Below, piece after piece: positions 55,706 through 64,000 of a DNA stretch of 64,000 bases. Position numbers and translations under genes: made by a program. The first letter of the stretch is position 1. Every line of letters starts with the position of its first letter. A model generated the notes under the pieces. The model worked only from the letters and a program-made list of their open reading frames with translations, had not been told where the DNA came from and did no database searches. Source of the stretch: Sunxiuqinia indica (GTDB lineage Bacteria; Bacteroidota; Bacteroidia; Bacteroidales; Prolixibacteraceae). The stretch covers positions 1-64,000 of the forward strand of contig NZ_WVEM01000013.1 in assembly GCF_009847015.1 (NCBI RefSeq). The letters are read 5' to 3'.

Positions 55706-56173
55706 ATGAGCCGATTGCTAATTCAAAGTCATCAAGAGTTTGAGCAACATCTTGGTAAAAAATTGGGAGTTTCAGACTACCATACAATTACACAAGATCA
55801 AATAAACAAGTTTGCTGATGCGACATTGGATCACCAATGGATCCACACCGACCCTGAGCGAGCCAAAAAAGAAGGTGCTTTTGGCAGCACCATAGCACAT
55901 GGATATTTAACAATCTCGCTGCTGCCATTAATGTGGGAGCAAGTTGTAGATGTCCGTAATTTCAAAATGCTTGTCAACTACGGAATCGATCAATTTAAAT
56001 TTGGAGCACCGGTTTTGGTGAACAACAACGTTCGCACCCACGTATGGTTAAAAGAATGTACCAACTTACGTGGTATTAGCCGGATAAAACTTCGAGTTCA
56101 GATGGAAATAGAAGGAAGCAAAAAGCCGGCCTTCGATGGCTCAATCACTTTCCTTTATCATTTTAATAGCTAG
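55706..56173 (+). CDS. MaoC-family (R)-hydratase-like protein
   Basis: The 155-residue single hotdog-fold protein carries the hydratase 2 catalytic pair in D-H-Q-W-I-H (Asp42 and His47) and the following GSTIAHGYLTISLLP. Such enzymes hydrate trans-2-enoyl-CoA to the (R)-3-hydroxy form. The place after fabH suggests lipid metabolism. The closest named relatives are NodN-like MaoC dehydratases. The substrate chain is not known. Confidence 0.88.
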   Translation: MSRLLIQSHQEFEQHLGKKLGVSDYHTITQDQINKFADATLDHQWIHTDPERAKKEGAFGSTIAHGYLTISLLPLMWEQVVDVRNFKMLVNYGIDQFKFGAPVLVNNNVRTHVWLKECTNLRGISRIKLRVQMEIEGSKKPAFDGSITFLYHFNS

Positions 56174-56346
56174 CTTTTTGAGTCACCAATTCTTCTTGAT
56201 TAGACCACAGCTAAACATTTTTCATACTTTACCTGGGAATCAGATTAGCCTAGCAAAATTTATAAATAATTGTTCTATAGCGCCTTAAGCTCCATGCCTT
56301 AGATTCAAGATTGAAACAAAAAAGTAGTATTTAATCAGTTTCTTAG

Positions 56347-56354
56347 TATATTTG
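56347..56354 (+). promoter_or_regulatory. -7 box TATATTTG of the bactofilin-atp unit
   Basis: TATATTTG fits TAnnTTTG. It overlaps the TTG and ATG codons at 56352-56357 that could otherwise be read as a start, so translation must begin further down at 56379. Confidence 0.55.
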
Positions 56355-56378
56355 ATGCTGTTCAAAAAAGCAAACATA

Positions 56379-56762
56379 ATGGGAAAAGCAAACAACGAAA
56401 CTGATTCGCAGGGAATTAATCTAATAGGCAAAGGTACGCGCATTACAGGAGATGTGGCTTCTGATGGAGATATTCGCATCGATGGGGAACTTAATGGAAA
56501 CCTGGATTGCTCGGGGAGAGTCGTTATTGGAGTTTCAGGCAAAGTAACCGGAGAAATTAAATGTAAAAACTCTGAAATCTCCGGCTATCAAAAAGGAAAG
56601 CTAAAAGTAGAGCAACTATTAAGTCTCAAATCTTCATCAAAAGTATATGCTGAAATAAGCACGGGAAAATTAAGTATCGAACCCGGTGCACTTTTCTCCG
56701 GGTCGTGTGCAATGGGCGAACAAACAAAACATGAAGGATCCGGAAAACTCCAAAAGGCCTAA
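56379..56762 (+). CDS. bactofilin
   Basis: The 127-residue protein has the bactofilin beta-helix core: ITGDVASDGDIRIDGELNGNL, VVIGVSGKVTGEIKCKNSEISGY and KVYAEISTGKLSIEPGALFSGSC. Bactofilins polymerise into cytoskeletal filaments without a nucleotide, often at cell poles or at sites of cell wall growth. The start is ATG 56379 because the upstream TTG overlaps a promoter box. Its end overlaps the start of the AtpZ-like gene by 32 bases, so it is coupled to the ATP synthase operon. Confidence 0.9.
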   Translation: MGKANNETDSQGINLIGKGTRITGDVASDGDIRIDGELNGNLDCSGRVVIGVSGKVTGEIKCKNSEISGYQKGKLKVEQLLSLKSSSKVYAEISTGKLSIEPGALFSGSCAMGEQTKHEGSGKLQKA

Positions 56763-56955
56763 AAATAATTTTAACGATTTTATCCGATACTCCAGCTTGG
56801 CTTTTGAGATGATTGCCATCATGGGGATTGGAGTTTTTATAGGCTACTTAATTGACCATTGGCTCAAGCTTTCGTTCCCCGCTTTTATGCTTGGCCTTAT
56901 GATTTTATCGGTTGTCGCTGCAATTTACCATGCAATTAAAAACTTTTTGAAATGA
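56731..56955 (+). CDS. AtpZ/AtpI-family small membrane protein
   Basis: The 74-residue protein has two membrane segments separated by a short loop containing LIDHWLKLSFPAF, the typical AtpZ/AtpI hairpin with D-x-W. Relatives aid assembly or Mg/Ca supply of the ATP synthase. A longer frame from 56686 exists, but the ATG at 56731 (MKDPENS) gives the usual length. It overlaps bactofilin by 32 bases and the next gene by four (ATGA at 56952). Confidence 0.85.
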   Translation: MKDPENSKRPKNNFNDFIRYSSLAFEMIAIMGIGVFIGYLIDHWLKLSFPAFMLGLMILSVVAAIYHAIKNFLK

Positions 56956-57338
56956 ATGTATTTATGAAGCGATTTTTAGTTCGCTCGATTATCGTATCTG
57001 TCAGTCTTTTTTTTATTGGTTGGATTGTTTACAGTCAGGTTGTTCCGCAATACTACCACATCATTTTTCCTTTCATTATAATTTTCTTCTTTCTTACAAC
57101 AAACATTGTTCATTTTTATTTGTTAAAGATTGCCGATAAAAGTATGCCAAAGTTCTCCGCACGATTTATGGTGCTGAGCACCTTAAAAATGTTCTTTTAT
57201 CTGGTTATAGGTATTGGGTATATTGTTATTAGCAATGTAAACGTAAAAGCTTTTTTAATCAATTTTCTAGCGGCTTATGTCATCTATACAATTATAGAAG
57301 TTGCTGAGATTAGCCACGTTGTGAAAGTGAAAAAATAG
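56952..57338 (+). CDS. small four-helix membrane protein before atpB
   Basis: The 128-residue protein has four hydrophobic segments at about 10-28, 37-57, 72-92 and 98-118 and a basic C-terminus, resembling the AtpI-like proteins that precede atpB in Bacteroidota. It fits an accessory role in assembling the c-ring, by position and topology. No conserved catalytic motif is seen. The gene overlaps the AtpZ-like gene by four bases and is 73 bases before atpB. Confidence 0.72.
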   Translation: MNVFMKRFLVRSIIVSVSLFFIGWIVYSQVVPQYYHIIFPFIIIFFFLTTNIVHFYLLKIADKSMPKFSARFMVLSTLKMFFYLVIGIGYIVISNVNVKAFLINFLAAYVIYTIIEVAEISHVVKVKK

Positions 57339-57411
57339 CTTGACCTGATTGATTTTTTTAGTAATTTGCAACAACTTTTGTTGAAGCGACATTCTGACCG
57401 ATTTATACTTT

Positions 57412-58518
57412 ATGAAAGCAACAAAAACACGGATATACTTCACCGCATTTTTACTCTTTATATCGACATTTAGCTTGACTTCCGAATCAGTTTTTGCTGA
57501 AAATGAGCATCATGAACTGGACACCACGAAGCATGCCGAAACAGGCTTTAATCCTGGTGAATTTGTCATGCACCACGTTTCTGATGCTTTCGAATGGCAC
57601 ATTGCAACATTTGGCGAAACACACATTAGTATTCCACTTCCAATTATTTTATACAGCGAAAATAGTGGATGGCACTTTTTCTGGTCTTCAAAATTTCACC
57701 ATGGCAAAGTTGTCTACAAAAATTTCGAGATTGCACACCAGGGCGAGAACTCCGGGAAAATTGTTGAACTTGACGAGCATGGCGAAGTTGTCGGATTACC
57801 GATTGATTTATCAATCACGAAGGCTGTTGCCGGTGTCATTTTTAGTGTGATACTACTTCTGTGGATATTTCTGTCGGTTGCAAAATCAGCAAAACGAAAT
57901 GCCAATCAAGCTCCCAAAGGACTTCAAAACCTCATTGAACCGATCATCCTCTTTTTAAGAGACGAAGTAGCAAAACCTGCAATTGGAGAAAAAAAATATG
58001 AGAAGTTCATGCCCTTTTTATTGTCTTTGTTCTTTTTCATACTCGTGAACAATTTCATGGGGTTGATCCCGATTTTCCCCTTTGGAGCCAATGTAACCGG
58101 TAATATTGCAGTAACCATGGCATTGGCATTATTCACTTTTGTTGTTACAACAATCAACGGAAATAAACATTACTGGAAAGAAATATATAATCCTGACGTT
58201 CCCTGGTGGCTGAAGTTTCCCATCCCTCTGATGCCAATTGTTGAATTATCAGGAGTAATTACAAAACCATTTGTACTAATGGTTCGTTTATTTGCCAACA
58301 TGATGGCCGGACACCTGATTGTGATGGTATTCATCAGCTTAATATTCATATTTGCTAATTTAATGGGACCTGCTGCCGGCGCTGCTATTAGTCCGGTATC
58401 TGTCGCGTTTTCAGTATTCATACTTATGCTGGATCTGTTGGTATCCTTTATTCAAGCTTATGTATTTACCTTACTGTCCGCCCTGTATTTTGGCATGGCA
58501 ACATCAGAACATCACTAG
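57412..58518 (+). CDS. atpB: ATP synthase F0 subunit a
   Basis: Subunit a forms the proton half-channels against the c-ring. The 368-residue protein has a signal-peptide-like start (about 1-30) and a long His-rich periplasmic region (31-140), an extension common in Bacteroidota. Five membrane helices follow; the essential Arg292 is in LMVRLFANMMAGHLIVM. The proton-path motif FFFILVNNFMGLIP is near 203-217. It is 24 bases before atpE. Confidence 0.95.
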   Translation: MKATKTRIYFTAFLLFISTFSLTSESVFAENEHHELDTTKHAETGFNPGEFVMHHVSDAFEWHIATFGETHISIPLPIILYSENSGWHFFWSSKFHHGKVVYKNFEIAHQGENSGKIVELDEHGEVVGLPIDLSITKAVAGVIFSVILLLWIFLSVAKSAKRNANQAPKGLQNLIEPIILFLRDEVAKPAIGEKKYEKFMPFLLSLFFFILVNNFMGLIPIFPFGANVTGNIAVTMALALFTFVVTTINGNKHYWKEIYNPDVPWWLKFPIPLMPIVELSGVITKPFVLMVRLFANMMAGHLIVMVFISLIFIFANLMGPAAGAAISPVSVAFSVFILMLDLLVSFIQAYVFTLLSALYFGMATSEHH

Positions 58519-58806
<288 letters not shown>

Positions 58807-58830
58807 AGGAATGTATTGATTAGTCGTCCG

Positions 58831-58849
58831 CTCCCGGGATTGCCGGGAG
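58831..58849 (+). other. intercistronic hairpin between atpE and atpF
   Basis: CTCCCGG (58831-58837) pairs with CCGGGAG (58843-58849) around a five-base loop, with no T-run after it, so it is not an intrinsic terminator. It sits in the 77-base gap after the c-subunit gene, where hairpins can protect the upstream mRNA or change the level of the next gene. Confidence 0.65.
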
Positions 58850-58883
58850 GCTGGATGACTTAAAAATTAAAAACACAAAAATT

Positions 58884-59378
58884 ATGGGATTTGTTACTCC
58901 GGATTACGGAACCCTATTTTGGATGCTCATTGTTTTCGGAATTGTATTATTCATTCTGAAAAAATTTGCCTGGAAGCCGATTCTTAGTGCTTTAAAAGAT
59001 CGTGAAAACTCGATAGCCAATGCACTGTCTTCAGCTGATAAGGCACGTGAAGAAGTGAAAGACCTGAAAGCTGATCACGAAAAAATAATTGCTGAAGCGA
59101 AAAGAGAGAAAAGTGCGATCCTGAAAGAAGCAAAGGAAGTAAAAGATAAATTATTAGTCGAAGCAAAAGAGCAGGCCGCCAGCGAAGGACAAAAAATAAT
59201 TGAAGCTGCCCGGCAACAAATTGAGATAGAGAAGAACGCTGCAATTAGCGAGATGAAAAAGCAAATCGTTGATTTATCAGTTTTAGTAGCCGAGAAAATA
59301 ATTCAAAAGGAATTAAAAAATAAGGATACTCAAGAAGGCATGGTTGAAGATCTTCTGAAAGATCTGAAATTGAAGTAA
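58884..59378 (+). CDS. atpF: ATP synthase F0 subunit b
   Basis: The 164-residue protein has one membrane helix at about 10-27 (LFWMLIVFGIVLFILKKFAW), then a long charged coiled-coil stalk of alternating Glu, Lys and Ala, with the characteristic WKPILSALKDREN at the start. It links F0 to the delta subunit. The spacing to atpH is four bases. Codon use and size are ordinary. Confidence 0.95.
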   Translation: MGFVTPDYGTLFWMLIVFGIVLFILKKFAWKPILSALKDRENSIANALSSADKAREEVKDLKADHEKIIAEAKREKSAILKEAKEVKDKLLVEAKEQAASEGQKIIEAARQQIEIEKNAAISEMKKQIVDLSVLVAEKIIQKELKNKDTQEGMVEDLLKDLKLK

Positions 59379-59382
59379 GCTT

Positions 59383-59934
59383 ATGAATCATAGCAAAATA
59401 GCAGTTCGTTATGCAAAAGCATTTTTTAGTTTGGCCAAAGAGAAAAAACTCCTTGATGAACTGAAAATAGATGTGAGTGTAATTGCCCAGTTGACTAAAG
59501 ACAGTAGTGAATTTCTTTTGCTATTGGGAAGTCCTGTCATCAAAACTTCACAAAAAGTAAAATTGTTGAAGACAATTTTCGAAAAAAAGGTCAACGAGCA
59601 AACCCTGAATTTTCTAGTTCTTATTGCTGAAAATAAACGAGAAGCACATGTTCCCGGTATTTGTCGCAATTTTATGGAGCTATATCGCAAGGAACAGGGT
59701 ATTAAGACAGCAACAATTACTAGCGCAATTTCATTGCGTAAGGGTATTATCTCGCAAATACAAAAGAAACTCGAAACTGAATTCGACACAAAAATTGAAT
59801 TGGGAGAACGAGTAAATAGCGACCTTATTGGTGGATTTGTCTTAAGAGTAGACGACCGTCAAATTGATGCAAGCGTTGCCACGCAATTGCGCAAGGTTAA
59901 AGAGAACCTATTACAAACAGAAATCAACAAGTAA
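59383..59934 (+). CDS. atpH: ATP synthase F1 subunit delta
   Basis: The 183-residue protein begins KIAVRYAKAFFSLAKEK and ends with the conserved beta-strand GERVNSDLIGGFVLRVDDRQIDASV, both typical of delta. It connects the top of F1 to the b-stalk. It lies four bases after atpF and 11 before atpA. Confidence 0.95.
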   Translation: MNHSKIAVRYAKAFFSLAKEKKLLDELKIDVSVIAQLTKDSSEFLLLLGSPVIKTSQKVKLLKTIFEKKVNEQTLNFLVLIAENKREAHVPGICRNFMELYRKEQGIKTATITSAISLRKGIISQIQKKLETEFDTKIELGERVNSDLIGGFVLRVDDRQIDASVATQLRKVKENLLQTEINK

Positions 59935-59945
59935 AAATATAGACA

Positions 59946-61523
59946 ATGGCTGATATTAGACCCGCAGAAGTATCCGCAATTTTAAAACAACAGCTCGAAG
60001 GCTTTCAATCGGAGGCCGAACTGGAAGAAGTAGGAACAGTACTCCAGGTTGGCGATGGTATCGCCCGCATTTATGGGCTATCAAACGTCGAAGCAAACGA
60101 AATGATTGAGTTTGAAGACGGCGTAAAAGGAATTGTTTTAAACCTTGAAGAGGACAATGTTGGAGCAGTGCTTTTAGGTTCTTCATCAAACATTAAGGAA
60201 GGTGACACAGTAAAACGACTACAGCGTATCGCCTCGATTAATGTGGGCGAAGGACTTTTAGGTCGCGTAGTCAACACCATTGGTGAAACAATTGACGGTA
60301 AAGGACCTGTTCAGGGTGAAACATTTGAACTTCCGCTCGAGAGAAAAGCACCAGGTGTTATTTATCGCCAACCGGTAACCCAGCCATTGCAAACAGGCAT
60401 TAAAGCGATTGATGCCATGATCCCTATTGGTCGTGGACAACGTGAGTTGATCATTGGCGACAGGCAGACTGGTAAAACAGCTGTTGCCATCGACACAATC
60501 ATCAATCAACGCGAAAATTTTGAAGAAGGTAATCCGGTCTATTGTATTTATGTTGCTATTGGCCAAAAAGGATCAACAGTTGCAAACATAGCCGCCACCC
60601 TGGAAAAATATGGAGCCATGGACTATACTGTCATTGTATCGTCAACAGCTTCAGATCCGGCAGCATTACAATATTATGCACCTTATGCCGGTGCTACAAT
60701 TGGAGAATATTTTCGTGATACCGGTCGCGATGCATTAATTATCTTCGATGACCTGTCGAAGCAGGCGGTGTCTTATCGTGAAGTGTCACTACTTCTCCGT
60801 CGTCCACCAGGTCGTGAAGCCTACCCTGGAGACGTATTTTACCTGCACTCTCGCTTGCTGGAACGTGCTGCAAAAATCATCAATTCGGATAAGATTGCAG
60901 CTCAAATGAATGATCTGCCCGAATGTTTAAAAGATAAAGTTAAAGGAGGAGGTTCTTTAACCGCCTTGCCAATCATTGAAACTCAAGCAAGTGACGTTTC
61001 AGCCTATATTCCAACCAACGTAATCTCGATTACTGATGGACAGATCTTTCTGGAATCTAACTTGTTTAACTCAGGAGTTCGTCCGGCAATTAACGTGGGG
61101 ATCTCCGTATCGCGTGTGGGTGGTAACGCCCAGGTAAAAGCAATGAAGAAAATCGCCGGTACATTAAAACTTGACCAGGCACAGTTCCGCGAACTGGAAG
61201 CCTTCTCAAAGTTCGGATCTGATCTTGACGCTGCAACTATGCGTGTGTTAGATAAAGGGAGTAAGAACGTCGAAATTCTGAAACAGGGACAGTATGCTCC
61301 AATTAAAATCGAGCACCAAATTGCCATTATCTATTGCGGTACAAAGGAATTACTAAGAAGCGTACCAATTGCAAAAGTAAAAGATTTCGAGAAAGATTTC
61401 ATAGAACTAATGGAGATGCAGTACCGCCCAATCTTGGATGAATTACGTAAAGGAATTTTGAACGACGAAATCACCGGAGTGTTGGAGAAAGTTGCTAAAG
61501 AAGTGGCCGAACGCTTCAATTAA
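59946..61523 (+). CDS. atpA: ATP synthase F1 subunit alpha
   Basis: The 525-residue subunit has the P-loop GDRQTGKT at 171-178, the [13 protein letters not shown] stretch, the [21 protein letters not shown] region and [17 protein letters not shown] near the end. It forms the non-catalytic sites of the F1 hexamer. The beta and epsilon genes are not in this window. It is followed by atpG after 55 bases. Confidence 0.98.
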   Translation: MADIRPAEVSAILKQQLEGFQSEAELEEVGTVLQVGDGIARIYGLSNVEANEMIEFEDGVKGIVLNLEEDNVGAVLLGSSSNIKEGDTVKRLQRIASINVGEGLLGRVVNTIGETIDGKGPVQGETFELPLERKAPGVIYRQPVTQPLQTGIKAIDAMIPIGRGQRELIIGDRQTGKTAVAIDTIINQRENFEEGNPVYCIYVAIGQKGSTVANIAATLEKYGAMDYTVIVSSTASDPAALQYYAPYAGATIGEYFRDTGRDALIIFDDLSKQAVSYREVSLLLRRPPGREAYPGDVFYLHSRLLERAAKIINSDKIAAQMNDLPECLKDKVKGGGSLTALPIIETQASDVSAYIPTNVISITDGQIFLESNLFNSGVRPAINVGISVSRVGGNAQVKAMKKIAGTLKLDQAQFRELEAFSKFGSDLDAATMRVLDKGSKNVEILKQGQYAPIKIEHQIAIIYCGTKELLRSVPIAKVKDFEKDFIELMEMQYRPILDELRKGILNDEITGVLEKVAKEVAERFN

Positions 61524-61578
61524 TCGAATGGTAAATGAGCGATTTTCCATTCATTTAATCATTCAATGACTATAAAAT

Positions 61579-62460
61579 ATGGCCAGTTTAAAAGAAATAC
61601 GCACACGAATTTCATCCGTTAAAACCACACGGCAGGTAACCAGTGCCATGAAAATGGTGTCGGCGGCAAAGCTGAAAAAGGCTCAGAATGCCATATTACA
61701 AATAAGACCGTACGCTGACAAGCTGCACGACATCCTTGCGTCGCTTAGTGCTAGTCTCGAAAATAGTGAAGAATCGGTTTACACCCGGCAGCGCGCGCCC
61801 GAGAAAGTTCTCATAGTCCTGATTAGCTCAAACCGGGGATTATGTGGCGCATTTAACTCAAACATTGCAAAAACTGCTTATGAGTTAGCTTCAAGTAAAT
61901 ATGCCAGACAATTTAACTCAGGCCAATTGGATTTCTTTACTGTTGGGAAGCAAGGGCAAAAATACCTCAAGTCACGAAAAATTCCGGTTAGTGATCAAGC
62001 CGACGAAATTTTAGACTCACTCACCTATGATAATTGTTCTAATCTGGCGACTAACTTAATGAATGACTTCGTCTCCGGAAAATACGATCGAATTGAATTG
62101 GTGTATAATCAGTTTAAGAATGCGGCTGTTCAAATCTGCACCAAGGAGCAGTTCCTACCGGTTGAAATCTCGGAGGAGGACGATATGTCTGCAAAAAACA
62201 GTAATTTCATTTACGAGCCATCTAAGGAGCAGATCGTTGAAGAATTAATACCAAAATCGTTGAAGGTTCAAATCTTCAAGGCTCTGTTGGATTCGAATGC
62301 CGCTGAACATGGAGCCCGGATGACCGCTATGCACAAAGCAACGGACAACGCTACCGATTTGATTCACGACCTAACGCTGACATTTAACAAAGCCCGCCAG
62401 GCTGCCATTACCAATGCTATTTTAGAGGTAACAAATGGCGCTGAAGCCTTGAATGGTTAA
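61579..62460 (+). CDS. atpG: ATP synthase F1 subunit gamma
   Basis: The 293-residue central stalk protein has SLKEIRTRISSVKTTRQVTS at the start, SSNRGLCGAFNSNI (about 88-101) and the C-terminal helix with GARMTAMHKATDNATDLI. It is the last gene of the block and ends at a palindromic terminator shared with the convergent tsf gene. Length is usual for this phylum. Confidence 0.97.
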   Translation: MASLKEIRTRISSVKTTRQVTSAMKMVSAAKLKKAQNAILQIRPYADKLHDILASLSASLENSEESVYTRQRAPEKVLIVLISSNRGLCGAFNSNIAKTAYELASSKYARQFNSGQLDFFTVGKQGQKYLKSRKIPVSDQADEILDSLTYDNCSNLATNLMNDFVSGKYDRIELVYNQFKNAAVQICTKEQFLPVEISEEDDMSAKNSNFIYEPSKEQIVEELIPKSLKVQIFKALLDSNAAEHGARMTAMHKATDNATDLIHDLTLTFNKARQAAITNAILEVTNGAEALNG

Positions 62461-62485
62461 AAGAAAATATCACATTAAAACACAT

Positions 62486-62518
62486 AAAAAAGGGGTTTCA
62501 AATTTGAAACCCCTTTTT
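62486..62518. terminator. bidirectional terminator between atpG and tsf
   Basis: A 22-base perfect palindrome (62492-62513, arm GGGGTTTCAAA) is flanked by six A before and five T after, so it gives a T-run hairpin on both strands. It lies 25 bases after the atpG stop and 26 after the tsf stop on the other strand. Confidence 0.92.
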
Positions 62519-62544
62519 GCTTATATCTCGTAAATTACTTTTGC

Positions 62545-63372
62545 TTACTCCGCAAGTGTAAAACGAATAAACTCAGTTACTGTCAAATCACCATCAACTG
62601 ATTTTAGGTAATCTTTCACAGTTTGTTTGTTGTCTTTAACAAACGCCTGATTCAATAGCGTGTTTTCTTTGAAGAATTTGTTTAAAGAACCTTGAGCAAT
62701 TTTATCAAGCATCGCTTCCGGTTTTCCTTCCTGACGGAATTTTTCCTTTGCAATTTCTAATTCCTTATCAATTACTTCCTGAGAAACATCACTTTTATCT
62801 ACGGCAACAGGGTTCATTGCAGCTACTTGCATCGCTACATCTCTCATCACCTGAGTATCAATACCACCTTTGTTGAAACCAACCAGAGTAGCTAGTTTAT
62901 TACCTGGGTGAATATAAGGAACAACTGATTCTGCTTCGATTTTACCATAGAATGATATCTCGATTTTTTCGCCAATTACTCCGGTTTGCTCAGTTACGTG
63001 TGATTCAATTGAACGACCATCAAGCTCCAATGCTTTCAAAGCATCCAGATCAGCAGGTTTGTTTGCGATAGCAGCATCCAAAAACGACTTTGTTTTCTTA
63101 ACGAAATCTTCGTTTTTTGCAACAAAATCAGTTTCGCAGTTAAGAACTACAATTGCTCCAAATTTACCATTTTCACTTACGCCAGCCAGTGCAGCACCTT
63201 CAGATGCTTCACGATCAGAACGTTTATTGGCTACTAATTTACCTTTTTCGCGGATAATTTGTACAGCGGCATCAAAGTCGCCATTTGCGTCGGCAAGGGC
63301 GTTTTTACAGTCCATCATGCCGGCACCAGTTGCTTTACGCAACTTCATTACATCTGCAGCAGAAATTGCCAT
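62545..63372 (-). CDS. tsf: elongation factor Ts
   Basis: EF-Ts exchanges GDP for GTP on EF-Tu. The 275-residue protein starts AISAADVMKLRKATGAGMMDCKNAL, the conserved N-terminal UBA-like motif, and has ALNCETDFV-like core VVLNCETDFVAKNEDF near 76-91 with the T-D-F-V loop that reaches EF-Tu. An open frame continues upstream to 63441, but the ATG at 63372 gives the family start. It follows rpsB by 34 bases. Confidence 0.96.
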   Translation of the reverse strand: MAISAADVMKLRKATGAGMMDCKNALADANGDFDAAVQIIREKGKLVANKRSDREASEGAALAGVSENGKFGAIVVLNCETDFVAKNEDFVKKTKSFLDAAIANKPADLDALKALELDGRSIESHVTEQTGVIGEKIEISFYGKIEAESVVPYIHPGNKLATLVGFNKGGIDTQVMRDVAMQVAAMNPVAVDKSDVSQEVIDKELEIAKEKFRQEGKPEAMLDKIAQGSLNKFFKENTLLNQAFVKDNKQTVKDYLKSVDGDLTVTEFIRFTLAE

Positions 63373-63406
63373 GATTGTGTGTTTTTTTGAATTATTATTT
63401 GAGCAA

Positions 63407-64000
63407 TTATTCTTTGTCTGTATCGTTACTTTCAACGTCAACCTTTTCAGCTTTTACATCAGCTTTAGCAGCTGACTTTTTACTTTTTGCTCTTTTAGGT
63501 TTCTCGTCTGCACCGTCGTTTTCACGCTCAACTTTACGCTCATTCAATCCTTCTCCAACAGCATCGCACATTAATCGAACGATTAGGCGAACTGACTGAG
63601 AAGCATCATCATTCGATGGAATGATAAAGTCAAGTCCTTCTGGATTCGAATTGGTATCAACCATTGCAAATACAGGAATTCCCAATTTTTGAGCTTCGCG
63701 TACTGCGATTTTCTCTTTCATCACATCAACTACAAAAAGTGCGGCAGGAAGACGAGTCAGGTCAGCAATACTACCTAAAATTTTCTCCAGCTTGGCACGT
63801 TGACGTGTAATTTGCAACTTTTCGCGTTTTGACAAGTTATCCCAACTGCTATCCTTCGTCATCTTATCGATGGAAATCATTTTTTTCACCGCTTTGCGGA
63901 TCGTTGGGAAATTTGTTAGCATACCTCCTGGCCAACGCTCAACTACGTAAGGCATATTTACTGCACTTACAGCATCAGCAACGATATCTTTCGCTTGTTT
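63407..64000 (-). CDS. rpsB: 30S ribosomal protein S2, cut by the window end
   Basis: The 3' part of rpsB is present; the frame runs off the window at 64000 with KQAKDIVADAVSAVN before the known VERWPGGMLTNFPTIRKAV stretch, so the gene is not truncated in the genome. LPAALFVVDVMKEKIAVREA and FIIPSNDDASQSVRLIV follow. The C-terminus is extended by a charged Lys/Ala/Glu/Asp tail (about the last 40 codons), as seen in other Bacteroidota. It is coded in one unit with tsf. Confidence 0.96.
   Translation of the reverse strand, partial: KQAKDIVADAVSAVNMPYVVERWPGGMLTNFPTIRKAVKKMISIDKMTKDSSWDNLSKREKLQITRQRAKLEKILGSIADLTRLPAALFVVDVMKEKIAVREAQKLGIPVFAMVDTNSNPEGLDFIIPSNDDASQSVRLIVRLMCDAVGEGLNERKVERENDGADEKPKRAKSKKSAAKADVKAEKVDVESNDTDKE

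Noticed and set aside
59409-59789. 126-codon frame antisense to atpH
   Set aside because: Shadow of a conserved ATP synthase gene with no motif of its own.

Overview
The window comes from a chromosome of a Bacteroidota bacterium. The best guess is the marine or sediment Marinilabiliales/Prolixibacteraceae side of the phylum, but rank below phylum is not proven by the sequence. Evidence for the phylum: a type IX secretion (T9SS) sorting domain on the giant protein at 995-6322, several -7 boxes of the TAnnTTTG type, Bacteroidota-typical small proteins (DUF3098, DUF4834), a YfhO-type membrane protein, weak ribosome binding sites and an AT-rich composition.

Layout. (1) 1-6.4 kb: a mostly empty start, then one very large secreted beta-helix/cadherin/LamG protein. 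(2) 6.5-27.6 kb, minus strand: about 21 tightly packed genes of a Wzx/Wzy-type exopolysaccharide or O-antigen locus. It is read from a four-gene nucleotide-sugar cassette at 23.4-27.6 kb, through flippase, pyruvyltransferases, glycosyltransferases, acetyltransferase and polymerase, down to a WecG/TagA-type transferase. A 535-base leader (27610-28144) with degenerate direct repeats precedes it. (3) 28.2-34.6 kb, minus strand: a housekeeping/envelope chain yfhO-like, ftsX, DUF3098, uppP, truB, queA, ended by a terminator. (4) 34.6-44.7 kb: a second polysaccharide locus with another flippase, an HPr-kinase-like P-loop protein, two GT4 transferases, a UDP-GlcNAc 2-epimerase-type enzyme and a wbpE-D-A-B operon. 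Together these enzymes can be read as a UDP-ManNAc(3NAc)A pathway. (5) 44.7-64 kb: core genes, namely glyS with DUF4834, pyrH, frr, a PHP phosphatase, dxs, a sensor kinase, yceD-rpmF, fabH, a MaoC-type hydratase, a bactofilin, the ATP synthase block (atpZ-like, small membrane protein, atpB-E-F-H-A-G, without atpD and atpC), then tsf and a truncated rpsB on the opposite strand.

How the parts fit. Two polysaccharide loci flank a chain that contains uppP, the enzyme that recycles the undecaprenyl carrier both loci need. The large operon has ten glycosyltransferase-like genes, two pyruvyltransferase-family genes, one O-acetyltransferase and one alpha/beta hydrolase, so its product should be a long and heavily decorated repeat unit. 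No initiating phosphoglycosyltransferase, no Wza/Wzc export genes and no UpxY/NusG-like antiterminator were seen inside the window. The parts I find least explained are the SAF-domain nucleotide-sugar cassette, the HPrK-like kinase beside the second flippase, the hydrolase inside the glycosyltransferase operon and the repeat-bearing operon leader.
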